A stretch of DNA of 42,578 nt from Hylemonella sp. (GTDB taxonomy: Bacteria; Pseudomonadota; Gammaproteobacteria; Burkholderiales; Burkholderiaceae_C). Shown in pieces: positions 1 through 12,722 of this stretch. How positions within the stretch are numbered: position 1 is the first letter of the stretch; each line of letters begins with the position of its first letter. The stretch spans positions 1 to 42,578 of the forward strand of contig NZ_JAPZSV010000008.1 of NCBI RefSeq assembly GCF_027532185.1, given 5' to 3'. The position numbers were made by a program, and so were the translations under genes. Under the pieces are notes generated by a model that saw only the letters and a program-made list of their open reading frames with translations, did not search any database and was not told the origin of the DNA.

Positions 1-1
1 G

Positions 2-598
2 CTCTACAGCCGCCCGGATCTGATGCACCGCATCCTGGCCGTCAACGCCGAGGCCGTGGCGGCGTATCTGAACGCCCAGATCGATGCGGGTGCCCAGGCC
101 GTGATGGTCTTCGACTCCTGGGGCGGGGTGCTGGCCGATGGAGCCTTCCAGGACTTCAGCCTGGCCTACACGGCGCGGGTGCTGGCACAGCTCAAGCGCA
201 CGGGCGCAGACGGCAACATCGTGCCGCGCATCGTCTTCACCAAGGGTGGGGGGCTGTGGCTGCAGCAGATGGGGCAGCTCGACTGCGAGGTGCTGGGGCT
301 GGACTGGACGATGAACCTGGGCCAGGCGCGCGCGCTGGTGGGCGGAGAGGTCGGTGGACCGGGCAAGGCCCTGCAGGGCAATATCGATCCGAATGTGCTG
401 TTCGCGCCGCCTGCGGCCATCGAGGCTGAGGTCAAGAAGGTGCTGGAGAGCTTTGGGCGCCCGCACACGGACAAGACGAGCAGCGGCCCCACGCACATCT
501 TCAATCTGGGCCATGGCATCAGCCAGTACACCCCGCCAGACCATGTCTCGGCCCTGGTCGATGCGGTCCATGTGCACTCGCGCCGCATGCGGCTCTGA
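2..598 (+). CDS. hemE: Uroporphyrinogen decarboxylase, C-terminal part (5' end outside window)
   Basis: HemE removes the four acetate carboxyl groups of uroporphyrinogen III to give coproporphyrinogen III in cytosolic heme synthesis. The reading frame is open from base 2 with no start, so about the first 160 residues are missing; about 198 residues remain of a family usually near 350-370. Visible family motifs are [11 protein letters not shown] in the TIM-barrel core, [25 protein letters not shown] and, close to the end, HIFNLGHGI, whose histidine is conserved in the family. The gene ends with TGA at 596-598. The nearest gene downstream is priA after a 389-bp gap, so the two are probably separate transcription units. 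Identification is secure; the N-terminus cannot be seen. Confidence 0.95.
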   Translation, partial: LYSRPDLMHRILAVNAEAVAAYLNAQIDAGAQAVMVFDSWGGVLADGAFQDFSLAYTARVLAQLKRTGADGNIVPRIVFTKGGGLWLQQMGQLDCEVLGLDWTMNLGQARALVGGEVGGPGKALQGNIDPNVLFAPPAAIEAEVKKVLESFGRPHTDKTSSGPTHIFNLGHGISQYTPPDHVSALVDAVHVHSRRMRL

Positions 599-774
599 GC
601 CCTGTCAAGACCCGTGCCACGGCCGCCACTCATGGTTTCCCCCAATTCCTGCGTTTGTCCTGGACAGCCCTAAAACGGGCTCAGTGCAGACTCACTTATG
701 CACAAAATCCGTGCTGCGGTGCGCCATGGCATACCTGCCGGGGTCTGTGGTGCTACAAAACCAGTAGCGCGCGT

Positions 775-934
775 AAGTGCTTGATTTATATGGAATTAAC
801 GCTTTGCCATTTTCGCGGGCATTTTGTCGAAAGCCTTGATTTTCAAGGCCTCGGCGCAGATCGTGACAAGCTTTCAACAAAGTTATCCACAGATTTTCTG
901 AATCACAGACAAAGTCATTTCATATCAAGCACTT
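775..934. repeat. 11-bp inverted repeat in the hemE-priA spacer
   Basis: AAGTGCTTGAT at 775-785 is repeated as its exact reverse complement ATCAAGCACTT at 924-934, 138 bp apart. The interval is clearly richer in A+T than the flanking genes and contains the DnaA-box-like 9-mer at 883-891. The spacer 599-987 has no convincing gene; ORFs in it are short and lack coding character. The repeat may be a protein-binding pair upstream of priA; its function is unknown. Confidence 0.6.
883..891 (+). promoter_or_regulatory. Consensus DnaA box upstream of priA
   Basis: TTATCCACA at 883-891 matches the classical DnaA box exactly. A one-mismatch relative, TTATGCACA, lies at 696-704 in the same spacer. Both sit in an A+T-rich stretch ahead of the primosome gene priA (start 988). 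This fits DnaA-dependent control of priA or a minor titration site. It is not enough for an origin of replication. Chance occurrence cannot be excluded. Confidence 0.5.
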
Positions 935-987
935 AGAGAAAATTTCGCAGAAACTTTTGAAGATTCGGTTTCAGTTTTCCGACAGGC

Positions 988-3060
<2,073 letters not shown>

Positions 3061-3131
3061 GCGCGGCAAAAAAAGCGGCCGTCAGGGCTTGCGCCCCGAC
3101 GACCGTAGCCCTTCAACCAAAGGGTTCAGTG

Positions 3132-3163
3132 GCGGCCCGTCATGCGGGCCGCGATTCCTTTTT
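3132..3163 (+). terminator. Rho-independent terminator of priA
   Basis: GCGGCCCG (3132-3139) and CGGGCCGC (3145-3152) form an 8-bp G+C-only stem with a 5-nt loop, followed by GATTCC and a run of five T (3159-3163). It lies 72 bp after the priA stop. It also abuts the end of the convergent katG (stop at 3177-3179), so it may insulate both. Confidence 0.75.
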
Positions 3164-3176
3164 CCGTCCGCCCGCC

Positions 3177-5506
<2,330 letters not shown>

Positions 5507-5585
5507 GGTGCTCTCCTTCTCCTGAAGTTCGATGACTTTAGGAAAAAAGCATCAACAAGGCCATTTGATTTGGCAAATCTATCGA

Positions 5586-5615
5586 ATAGGCGACAACTAT
5601 CCATGTATGGATAGT
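5586..5615 (-). promoter_or_regulatory. Palindromic operator candidate upstream of katG (OxyR-like)
   Basis: ATAG (5586-5589), seven bases, then CTAT (5597-5600) matches one half of the OxyR pattern ATAG-N7-CTAT. The second half does not follow at the regular spacing. Instead ACTATCCA (5596-5603) and TGGATAGT (5608-5615) make a perfect 8-bp dyad with a 4-bp centre. The element is about 80 bp upstream of the leader frame and about 205 bp upstream of katG. OxyR control of katG is known in many proteobacteria; binding here is inferred. Confidence 0.5.
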
Positions 5616-5642
5616 CATAGGGGTTAACCCGAGGTGGGCGCT

Positions 5643-6608
5643 TCAGGTCATCAGGCCCACGGCGCCCGAGAAGCTCAGGAAGGCCACGGCCGTGGAGACC
5701 AGGATGATGCGGGCGATGCGCCCGTTGTCGGCGCCGAAGCGCTCGGCCAGCAGCGAGACATTGCTGGCGCTGGGCAGAGCGGCAGCCAGCACCATGACCG
5801 TGAGTGCAAAGCGCGTCAGCGGCACGCCCAGCTGCATGGCGCCCACGCCCACCAGCAAGACCAGCAGCGGGTGCAACAGCAGCTTGAACACAGCCACAGG
5901 CACGTAGTCGCGCAGCGCAATGGGCGCGTGGCCGCTTTGCTCGGCGAGGATCTGCGAACGGGCCAGCACCGCGCCGATGGTGAACAGCGCCACGGGCGAG
6001 GCCGCGTCGGCCAGCAGGCCCACGGTCTTGTGCACCGGGCCCGGCAGTTCGAGCTGGATGTACGAGGCTACGCCGCCCAGCAGGATGGCCCAGGGCATGG
6101 GATTGGTCAGCATGCCCTTGAGCGCGTTCTTGAGCGCCACCGCCGTGCCGTGCTTGTCGGCGCCGTCCAGGCGCGAAAGCGCAATGCACAGGGAGGTGGT
6201 GATCACCATGTCCACCAGCATGCCCACGATGATGGGCGCGGCGGCCAGCGGGCCCAGCAGGGCCACGAGCAGAGGCACGCCCATGAAGCCGGTGTTGGGG
6301 AAGGCCGCCACCAGGGCGCCGAAAGACGCGTCGTTCCAACGGATGCGTGTGTTGAGCGTGACGGCGATGGTGAAGCCCACCATGACCAGGCCACAGAGCA
6401 GCCAGATGAAGAACACAGAGTAGTCGAGCAGCTGCGCGATCGGTGTGCTGGCCCCGAAGCGGTAGAGCATGCAGGGCAGGGCGAAGAAGAGCACGAAACC
6501 GTTGAGCCCGGGAATCGCCTCCAGCGGCAGCATGCGGCGGCGGGCGGCGAGGTAGCCGCAGAGCACGAGGGCGAAGAAGGGGAAGGTGACCGCGAAGATT
6601 TGCAACAC
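5643..6608 (-). CDS. AEC-family (auxin efflux carrier-like) transporter
   Basis: The roughly 321-aa product is a polytopic inner-membrane protein with about ten hydrophobic segments in two blocks, typical of the AEC/BART superfamily of secondary carriers. The first segment begins at once (FAVTFPFFALVLCGYLAARR), and a conserved-looking proline/asparagine stretch occurs near FPNTGFMGVPL. I chose GTG 6608, which gives the family-like start MLQIFAVTFPFF. An ATG at 6677 has an SD-like AGAAGGAAG but adds a polar 23-residue tail and overlaps the start of rep. The gene is divergent from rep, leaving about 67 bp for both promoters, and runs toward katG with a gap that holds the katG operator. Substrate is unknown; members export malate, malonate or other anions. 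Confidence 0.85.
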   Translation of the reverse strand: MLQIFAVTFPFFALVLCGYLAARRRMLPLEAIPGLNGFVLFFALPCMLYRFGASTPIAQLLDYSVFFIWLLCGLVMVGFTIAVTLNTRIRWNDASFGALVAAFPNTGFMGVPLLVALLGPLAAAPIIVGMLVDMVITTSLCIALSRLDGADKHGTAVALKNALKGMLTNPMPWAILLGGVASYIQLELPGPVHKTVGLLADAASPVALFTIGAVLARSQILAEQSGHAPIALRDYVPVAVFKLLLHPLLVLLVGVGAMQLGVPLTRFALTVMVLAAALPSASNVSLLAERFGADNGRIARIILVSTAVAFLSFSGAVGLMT

Positions 6609-6675
6609 GGTGTGTATTGTCGCCGCAGTGTGAAACGTGCTCTGGTTATGATCGTCTGCAGCAACTCCATCCCGC

Positions 6676-8799
6676 ATGTCGACTTCCTTCTCCCACGGTC
6701 TCAATCTCGCGCAGCAGGACGCCGTCAATTACCTGCACGGTCCCTGCCTGGTGCTGGCCGGTGCCGGTTCCGGCAAGACCCGCGTCATCACCCACAAGAT
6801 CGGCCGCCTGATCCAGGCCGGTCTCGACCCCAAACGCATCGCCGCCATCACCTTCACCAACAAGGCCGCCGCCGAGATGCGCGAACGCGCCAAGAGCCTG
6901 ATCGGCAAGCCCGCCAAGGACGTGCGCATCTGCACCTTCCACGCCCTCGGTGTGCACCTGCTGCGTGAAGACGGCGAGGCCGTCGGCCTCAAGCCCCAGT
7001 TCTCCATCCTCGATTCCGACGACGTCACCAGCATCCTCAAGGACGCGGGCGGCAGCACGGACGCGGCCACCGCACGTCAGTGGCAATGGACCATCAGCCT
7101 GTGGAAGAACATGGGCTTGAGCTCCGCTCAAGCCGAAGGCTTAGCTAAAGATGACAACGAGCGCATCACGGCGCGCATCATGGCGCGCTACGAGGAGCGC
7201 CTGGCCGCGTACCAGAGCGTGGACTTCGACGATCTGATCGGCCTGCCGCTCAAGCTGCTGCGCGACCACGCCGAGGTGCGCGCCAAGTGGCAGAAGATCA
7301 TGGGCCACATCCTGGTCGACGAGTACCAGGACACCAACGCCACCCAGTACGAGCTGCTCAAGCTGCTGGTGCCGCCCAACCCGAAGGACGCGCGCTTCAC
7401 CGCCGTGGGCGACGACGACCAGTCCATCTACGGCTGGCGCGGCGCCACGCTGGACAACCTCAAGAAGCTGCCGATCGACTTCCCCGACCTCAAGGTCATC
7501 AAGCTGGAGCAGAACTACCGCTCCACGGGCGCCATCCTGCAGGCGGCCAACAATGTCATCGGCCCCAACCCCAAGCTCTTCCCCAAGCGGCTCTGGAGCG
7601 ATCTGGGTGACGGTGAACCCGTGCGTGTGGTGGATGCCGACAACGAGGAGCACGAGGCCGAGCGCGCGGTCGCGCGCATCCAGAGCCTGCGTTCCAATTC
7701 GCAGCACAAGGAGTTCAAGGACTTCGCCGTGCTCTACCGCGCCAACCACCAGGCCAAGGTCTTCGAACAGGCCCTGCGCAAGGCGCACATCCCCTACAAG
7801 GTATCGGGCGGCACGAGCTTCTTCGACCGCGCCGAGATCCGCGACCTCTGTGCCTGGTTCCGCCTGTGGGTCAACAACGACGACGATCCGGCCTTTCTGC
7901 GCGCCGTGACCACGCCCAAGCGCGGCATTGGGCACCAGACCTTGCAGCAGCTCGGCACCTTCGCCAGCCAGTACAAGGTCAGCCTGTTCGAAGCCCTGTT
8001 CTCCTCCTCGCTGGGCTCGGTGCTCAACGCCCGCGCCGTGGGCAGCCTGCACGAGTTCGGTCGCTACATCAACGACCTCGAATACCGCGCGCGCCAGACC
8101 ACGGGCGCCGAGGACGCACGCGCCTTCATGGCCGACTGGCTCAAGGACATAGGCTACGAGAAGCACCTCTACGACAGCGAGGACAACGAGCGCGTGGCCG
8201 CCAGCCGCTGGATCAACGTCATGGAGTTCTGCGACTGGATGGCCAAGCGCTGCGGTGGCGAGATCGACGACACCGCCGGCGTGACGTTGGCCAGCGAGAA
8301 GAAGTCGCTGCTCGAAGTGGCGCAGACCGTGTCGCTGCTCTCGACCATCAGCGAACGCGAGAAGGACCAGAACGTGGTCACGCTGTCCACCCTGCACGCC
8401 GCCAAGGGCCTGGAGTGGCCGCACGTGATGCTGGTGGGCGTGACCGAGGGCATGCTGCCCTTCAAGCTCGACGAAGGCGGCGATTCGCTCGGCGGCTCGC
8501 AGCGCGAGCACGAGGCCGTGAACGAGAACATCGCCCAGCGCCTGCAGGAAGAGCGCCGCCTCATGTACGTGGGCATCACGCGCGCCCAGCGCACATTGGC
8601 CGTGAGCTGGCCCAAGAAGCGCAAGAAGGGCCGCGAGATGGTCAGCGCGCAACCGAGCCGCTTCATCGCCGAGATGGCGCTGGACCAGGCCACGGTCAAG
8701 GAAGACCCGCGCGAGAAGCTGCGCGCGCTGCGCGCCGAGTTCGCCAAGAAGGCCCAGGACGCTGCCGCGGCCCAGGCCCTGGCCGGAGGGGCGGCTTGA
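6676..8799 (+). CDS. rep: UvrD/Rep-family ATP-dependent DNA helicase, closest in sequence to Rep
   Basis: This 707-aa superfamily 1A helicase unwinds DNA 3' to 5'; Rep clears proteins ahead of forks and aids restart. Motifs in order are Walker A AGAGSGKTR (29-36), AAITFTNKAAAEMRER (motif Ia), DEYQDTN (motif II), GDDDQSIYGWRGA (motif III), QNYRS (motif IV), STLHAAKGLEW (motif V) and LMYVGITRAQ (motif VI). The opening GPCLVLAGAGSGKTRVIT and the ending EPSRF-like QPSRFIAEM resemble Rep more than UvrD, and the length fits Rep (about 670-700). The name could still be uvrD-like in other annotations. The ATG has a poor ribosome site. Its TGA overlaps the TTG start of pldA by four bases, implying translational coupling. 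Confidence 0.85.
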   Translation: MSTSFSHGLNLAQQDAVNYLHGPCLVLAGAGSGKTRVITHKIGRLIQAGLDPKRIAAITFTNKAAAEMRERAKSLIGKPAKDVRICTFHALGVHLLREDGEAVGLKPQFSILDSDDVTSILKDAGGSTDAATARQWQWTISLWKNMGLSSAQAEGLAKDDNERITARIMARYEERLAAYQSVDFDDLIGLPLKLLRDHAEVRAKWQKIMGHILVDEYQDTNATQYELLKLLVPPNPKDARFTAVGDDDQSIYGWRGATLDNLKKLPIDFPDLKVIKLEQNYRSTGAILQAANNVIGPNPKLFPKRLWSDLGDGEPVRVVDADNEEHEAERAVARIQSLRSNSQHKEFKDFAVLYRANHQAKVFEQALRKAHIPYKVSGGTSFFDRAEIRDLCAWFRLWVNNDDDPAFLRAVTTPKRGIGHQTLQQLGTFASQYKVSLFEALFSSSLGSVLNARAVGSLHEFGRYINDLEYRARQTTGAEDARAFMADWLKDIGYEKHLYDSEDNERVAASRWINVMEFCDWMAKRCGGEIDDTAGVTLASEKKSLLEVAQTVSLLSTISEREKDQNVVTLSTLHAAKGLEWPHVMLVGVTEGMLPFKLDEGGDSLGGSQREHEAVNENIAQRLQEERRLMYVGITRAQRTLAVSWPKKRKKGREMVSAQPSRFIAEMALDQATVKEDPREKLRALRAEFAKKAQDAAAAQALAGGAA

Positions 8800-9902
8800 A
8801 GCGCCTGGCCTTTGCACTGTTGTCGCTGGGACTGGCGTCCCTGGCCACGGCTCAGGCCCCCACCTCCGCGGCCTTGCCTGCGAACGAAAGCACGGCCGGC
8901 TGGCAACTCTGCGCGGCCCAGACCGAAGATGCCGCTGCGCGGCTGGCCTGTTACGACCGCTGGGTGCTGCAGCAGGCGCAGCCTGCCGCGGCCGCGGCCT
9001 CGCCCGACGAGGTGCCCGCCCCGCCGCCGGATTGCCGCAGCGGCCCGCAGAGCGCGCTCTCGCGTTACTGGGAACTGGAGTCCGGCAGCGACTGCGGCCG
9101 CTTCAACATCCGCGGCTACAAGCCCATCAGCCTGTCCTGGGTGCATGGCAACAGCGTGAACACCGCGCCCAGTTCCGATGCCGCGGGCCGCACGGCCACG
9201 AGCGCGCAGCCCTATATGCGCAACGAGATGCGCATCCAGCTCTCGGTGCGCACCAAGGTCGCCTCCGGCCTGCTGCCCTTCCTGCCCGCAGGCCAGCGCG
9301 ACTCGCTGTGGTTCGGCTACAGCCAGCAGTCCTACTGGCAGCTCTTCAACGGCGAGATCTCACGCCCCTTCCGCACCACGGACCACGAGCCCGAGGTCAT
9401 GTACATCCTGCCCACGCCGCTGGACCTGCCCGGCGGCTGGCGCCTGCGCTACAGCGGCCTGAGCCTCAACCACCAGTCCAACGGCCAGACCCTGCCGCTC
9501 TCGCGCAGCTGGAACCGCCTGATTCTCATGGCCGGCATGGAGCACGGCGACCGCTACACCGTCACCGGTCGGCTCTGGAAGCGCGTGACCGACGGCGACG
9601 GCAACAGCAGCAGCCCAGCAGCGGGTGACGACAACCCGGGCATCGATGACACCATCGGACGCGCCGAAGTCACCGGCAGCTGGCAGGTCCGTCCTGAGCA
9701 CACCCTGGCTCTGACGCTGCGCCACAGCCTGCGCACCGATGCCAACGGCTCCTGGCGCCTCGAATGGCTGCGCCCCATCGACCCCGCCTCGCCCGGCCTG
9801 CGCCTGCACGTGCAGCTCTTCAGCGGCTACGGCGACGCCCTGGTGGACTACAACCGCCGCCGTACCATGCTCAGCGTGGGCCTGAGCCTGGTGGATTGGT
9901 AG
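8796..9902 (+). CDS. pldA: Outer-membrane phospholipase A
   Basis: PldA (OMPLA) is a 12-stranded outer-membrane barrel that hydrolyses surface phospholipids, acting as a calcium-dependent dimer. The 368-aa product opens with a signal peptide (KRLAFALLSLGLASLATAQA). A proline/alanine-rich linker with a few cysteines follows, then the barrel. The catalytic residues of E. coli PldA (His142, Ser144, Asn156) are matched with identical spacing by His226, Ser228 and Asn240 in LNHQSNGQTLPLSRSWNRL. The C-terminal VQLFSGYGDALVDYN is also typical. The start is TTG 8796 with GGAGGG seven bases upstream, overlapping the rep stop as TTGA. Linkage to rep is probably transcriptional only; no functional tie is evident. 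Confidence 0.93.
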   Translation: MKRLAFALLSLGLASLATAQAPTSAALPANESTAGWQLCAAQTEDAAARLACYDRWVLQQAQPAAAAASPDEVPAPPPDCRSGPQSALSRYWELESGSDCGRFNIRGYKPISLSWVHGNSVNTAPSSDAAGRTATSAQPYMRNEMRIQLSVRTKVASGLLPFLPAGQRDSLWFGYSQQSYWQLFNGEISRPFRTTDHEPEVMYILPTPLDLPGGWRLRYSGLSLNHQSNGQTLPLSRSWNRLILMAGMEHGDRYTVTGRLWKRVTDGDGNSSSPAAGDDNPGIDDTIGRAEVTGSWQVRPEHTLALTLRHSLRTDANGSWRLEWLRPIDPASPGLRLHVQLFSGYGDALVDYNRRRTMLSVGLSLVDW

Positions 9903-9915
9903 GGTCATCCACATC

Positions 9916-9947
9916 AAATAAAAATAATTCGCATTCATCTCTATAAT
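9916..9947 (+). promoter_or_regulatory. Fur-like box and -10 element before feoAB
   Basis: AAATAAAAATAATTCGCATT (9916-9935) resembles a Fur box; on the opposite strand it reads AATGCGAATTATTTTTATTT, close to sites known in pseudomonads and enterics. A consensus -10 hexamer TATAAT follows at 9942-9947, while the -35 region is weak and lies inside the box. Iron-loaded Fur bound here would block RNA polymerase, fitting iron-repressed ferrous uptake. The transcript would have a leader of about 130 nt before feoA. Confidence 0.7.
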
Positions 9948-10086
9948 CGCGGTCGTCCCCAACCTCAGGGTGCCCGTCCCTCACGCTGTAGGGCGACGGC
10001 ATCCGCGACGAGAGCATGCACCCCTCCCCACTCATCGGTTTCCCTCTCTTCCTGCCCCAAGCCGGCACCGTGCAGAAGGCCGCACG

Positions 10087-10344
10087 ATGACACCGCTGCA
10101 CGAACTCCCGCTGCACACGCCCGCCCTGGTGCGTGAGGTCCAGGCCCCGGCGGACAACGCCGAATGGCGCGCCCGTCTGGAAGAGATTGGCTTCCTCCCT
10201 GGTGAGCCGGTGCGTCTGGTCGCACGCGGTGCCCCAGGCGGCGACCCGCTGGTGGTGCGCATTGCCGATTCGACCTTCGCGCTGCGCCGCGCCGAAGCGG
10301 CCTGTGTGCAGGTGCAAGTCTTGCGCGCGGAGAACGCACGATGA
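10087..10344 (+). CDS. feoA: Ferrous iron transport protein A (FeoA)
   Basis: FeoA is a small cytosolic SH3-like protein that assists the FeoB ferrous iron channel. The 85-aa product shows the family pattern: a turn near RLEEIGFLPGEPVRLV, then a strand pair ending in VVRIADSTFALRRAEA, which matches the usual 'G..v.lR..eA..I.V'. The start is ATG 10087 (MTPLHELPLH); the frame stays open further upstream but only with non-FeoA sequence. The stop overlaps the feoB ATG by four bases (ATGA), indicating coupling. A Fur-like box lies upstream at 9916. No feoC is found after feoB. Confidence 0.9.
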   Translation: MTPLHELPLHTPALVREVQAPADNAEWRARLEEIGFLPGEPVRLVARGAPGGDPLVVRIADSTFALRRAEAACVQVQVLRAENAR

Positions 10345-12224
10345 ACGAGGCCGTGATCCACGTCCACCCCGCCGGCCCGCTCGTGGCCCTGGTGGGCAAC
10401 CCGAACTGCGGCAAGACCGCGCTCTTCAACCGCCTGACCGGCAGCCACCAGAAGGTGGCCAACTACGCCGGCGTGACGGTGGAGCGCAAGGAGGGGCGCT
10501 TTCGCACCACCGCCGGCAAGCTGCTGCGCCTGCTCGACCTGCCCGGCACCTACAGCCTCTACCCGCATTCGCCCGACGAACGGGTCACGGTGGAGGTGCT
10601 GCGCGGCCAGGCCACGGGCGAGAAGCGTCCCGATCTCGTGGTCTGCGTGGTCGACGCCACCAATCTGCGCCGCAACCTGCGCCTGGTGTTGGGGGTCAAG
10701 CGCATGGGCCTGCCCTGCCTGGTGGCGCTGAACATGGCCGATCTGGCCGAGCAGAGCGGACTGCAGATCGATACCGAGGCGCTGTCACGCGAACTCGGCG
10801 TGCCCGTGGTGCGCACGGTGGCCATCGACCACGGGGGAGCCGAGCCGCTCAAGGCCTTGCTGGATGACGCCGCACTGTGGCGCGCCGGCACGACAGCGGA
10901 CGCCGCCGCGCCCGAGGCCGATCCGCGTGGCGACCACGAGGCCGTGCGCGCCATGCTGGAGCGCCTGGGCCTGGCCGCGGCCGTGCCGCACGCGCGCAGC
11001 GACCGCATCGACCGCGTGGTGCTGCACCCGGTGGTCGGCCCCCTGCTGCTGGCCGTACTCTTGTTCTTCATCTTCCAGGCCGTGTTCGCCTGGGCCGAGG
11101 CGCCCATGGGCTGGATCGAGGCCGGCACGGGCTGGCTGGGCGAGCAGATCGGCGCCCTGCTGCCCGAGGGCTGGGTGCGCAGCCTGATGGTGGACGGCCT
11201 CATCGCCGGCCTGGGCGGCGTGGTCGTCTTCCTGCCGCAGATCGTCATCCTCTTCGCCTTCATCCTGGTGCTGGAGGAAAGCGGCTACCTGCCACGCGCG
11301 GCCTTTCTGCTGGACCGCCTGATGGGCGCGCTGGGCCTGTCGGGCCGCAGCTTCATTCCGCTGCTGTCCAGTTTTGCCTGCGCCATTCCCGGCATCATGG
11401 CCGCGCGCACCATTGCCAACCCGCGCGACCGTCTGGTGACCATCCTCATCGCGCCGCTCATGACCTGCTCGGCGCGCCTGCCGGTCTACGCCCTGCTGAT
11501 CGGCGCCTTCGTGCCGCAGCGCGAGGTCTGGGGCGGCCTGGAGCTGCAGGGCCTGGTGCTGTTCGGCCTCTACCTCGCGGGCATCCTGGGGGCCATGGCC
11601 TTGGCCTGGGTCCTCAAGCACTTCACCACCCGCGGCCAGGTGCGCACGCTGATGATGGAGCTGCCGGCCTACCACTGGCCGAGGCTGCGCAATGTGCTCA
11701 TCGGCCTGTGGCAACGCGTGAAGATCTTCCTGCGCCGTGTGGGCGGCGTGATCCTGACGCTGACCGTGCTGCTCTGGTTCCTGGCCAGCTATCCGGTCCC
11801 GCCCGAAGGCGCCACCGGCCCGGCCATCGAGTACAGCCTGGCCGGCATGATCGGGCGCGCGTTGGCCGTGGTGTTCGAGCCCATCGGATTCAACTGGCAG
11901 ATCAGCATCGCGCTGGTGCCCGGCCTCGCTGCACGCGAAGTTGCGGTGAGCGCGCTCGGGACGGTCTACGCGCTCTCGGCCACGGCCGACGACACGGCCC
12001 AAGCCCTGATGCCGCTGATCGCGCAGAGCTGGAGCCTGGCCACCGCGCTCTCGCTGCTCGTGTGGTACGTGTTCGCACCCATGTGCCTGTCGACGCTGGC
12101 CACCATCCGCCGCGAGACCGGAGGCTGGCGCATGGCCATCCTCACCGGGGCGTACCTCTTCGTGCTCGCCTACGTTGCATCCTTTCTGACCTACCACGTG
12201 GCGCTGGCCCTGGGTGCGGGCTGA
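10341..12224 (+). CDS. feoB: Ferrous iron transporter FeoB
   Basis: FeoB is the inner-membrane Fe(II) permease with an N-terminal G-protein domain. The 627-aa product has G1 GNPNCGKT (19-26), a switch I region near KVANYAGVTVE, G3 DLPGTYSL and G4 NMAD. The membrane part starts near residue 230 (LLLAVLLFFIFQAVFAW) and contains two Gate motifs, one around SFACAIPGIMAART with the neighbouring LMTCSARLPVY, the other around ALVPGLAAREVAVSALG. Length is at the short end of the family. It is coupled to feoA by an ATGA overlap and followed 22 bp later by a strong terminator. There is no FeoC, so control at the protein level must differ from enterics. Confidence 0.95.
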   Translation: MNEAVIHVHPAGPLVALVGNPNCGKTALFNRLTGSHQKVANYAGVTVERKEGRFRTTAGKLLRLLDLPGTYSLYPHSPDERVTVEVLRGQATGEKRPDLVVCVVDATNLRRNLRLVLGVKRMGLPCLVALNMADLAEQSGLQIDTEALSRELGVPVVRTVAIDHGGAEPLKALLDDAALWRAGTTADAAAPEADPRGDHEAVRAMLERLGLAAAVPHARSDRIDRVVLHPVVGPLLLAVLLFFIFQAVFAWAEAPMGWIEAGTGWLGEQIGALLPEGWVRSLMVDGLIAGLGGVVVFLPQIVILFAFILVLEESGYLPRAAFLLDRLMGALGLSGRSFIPLLSSFACAIPGIMAARTIANPRDRLVTILIAPLMTCSARLPVYALLIGAFVPQREVWGGLELQGLVLFGLYLAGILGAMALAWVLKHFTTRGQVRTLMMELPAYHWPRLRNVLIGLWQRVKIFLRRVGGVILTLTVLLWFLASYPVPPEGATGPAIEYSLAGMIGRALAVVFEPIGFNWQISIALVPGLAAREVAVSALGTVYALSATADDTAQALMPLIAQSWSLATALSLLVWYVFAPMCLSTLATIRRETGGWRMAILTGAYLFVLAYVASFLTYHVALALGAG

Positions 12225-12246
12225 GTCTGACCTGCGCGCACAGAGA

Positions 12247-12270
12247 AGCCGGGCCTGCGCCCGGCTTTTT
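12247..12270 (+). terminator. Rho-independent terminator of feoAB
   Basis: AGCCGGGC (12247-12254) pairs with GCCCGGCT (12259-12266) around the loop CTGC, followed by TTTT (five T counting the last stem base). It begins 22 bp after the feoB stop and touches the stop codon of the convergent pcaC, so it may serve both genes. Confidence 0.88.
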
Positions 12271-12662
12271 CATGCGCGCTGCTTCTCGTCCTCTTCCTTG
12301 AAGAACTGCTGCGCGAGCTTGAAGGAATCGAGCCCGGCGGGCGCGCCGCAGTAGACGGCCGCCTGCAGGAAGACCTCACAGATCTCTTCCTTCGTCACGC
12401 CGTTGTTGAGCGCGCCCTTGAGGTGCAGCTTGAGCTCGTTGGGTCGGTTGAGCGCCGTGAGCATGGCCAGATTGAGCAGGCTGCGCGTCTTGCGGTCCAG
12501 GCCCGGGCGCGTCCAGACCGTGCCCCAGGCGTTCTCGGTGATGAGTTGCTGGATCGGTGCCATGAAAGCGTCTGCATTTGCCAGCGACTTGTTGACGTAT
12601 TCGTCGCCCAGCACGGCTCTGCGCACGGCCAGGCCAGCCTGGTATCTCGGGTTCTCGTCCAT
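12270..12662 (-). CDS. pcaC: 4-carboxymuconolactone decarboxylase family protein (PcaC-like)
   Basis: PcaC converts gamma-carboxymuconolactone to beta-ketoadipate enol-lactone in protocatechuate breakdown. The 130-aa product keeps the PcaC features: MDENPRYQAGLAVRRAVLGD at the N-terminus, WTRPGLDRKTRSLLNLAML in the middle and ELKLHLKGALNNGVTKEEI with the conserved histidine. It ends in QAAVYCGAPAG, where family members have a Cys-Gly pair. Start ATG 12662 follows CAGGAGATCCC. No other pca gene is nearby, so the enzyme may act with genes elsewhere, or this may be a paralogue in the wider AhpD/CMD family. It is convergent with feoB and shares the hairpin region at its 3' end. Confidence 0.8.
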   Translation of the reverse strand: MDENPRYQAGLAVRRAVLGDEYVNKSLANADAFMAPIQQLITENAWGTVWTRPGLDRKTRSLLNLAMLTALNRPNELKLHLKGALNNGVTKEEICEVFLQAAVYCGAPAGLDSFKLAQQFFKEEDEKQRA

Positions 12663-12722
12663 GGGATCTCCTGTGTGGTGTTGTCCTGCCGGCAACTGTA
12701 CAGGCGGGCACAGCCCGCGCCC

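Noticed and set aside
696-934. Chromosomal replication origin
   Set aside because: Only one perfect and one imperfect DnaA box, no 13-mer array, and no dnaA, dnaN, rpmH or gidA neighbours.
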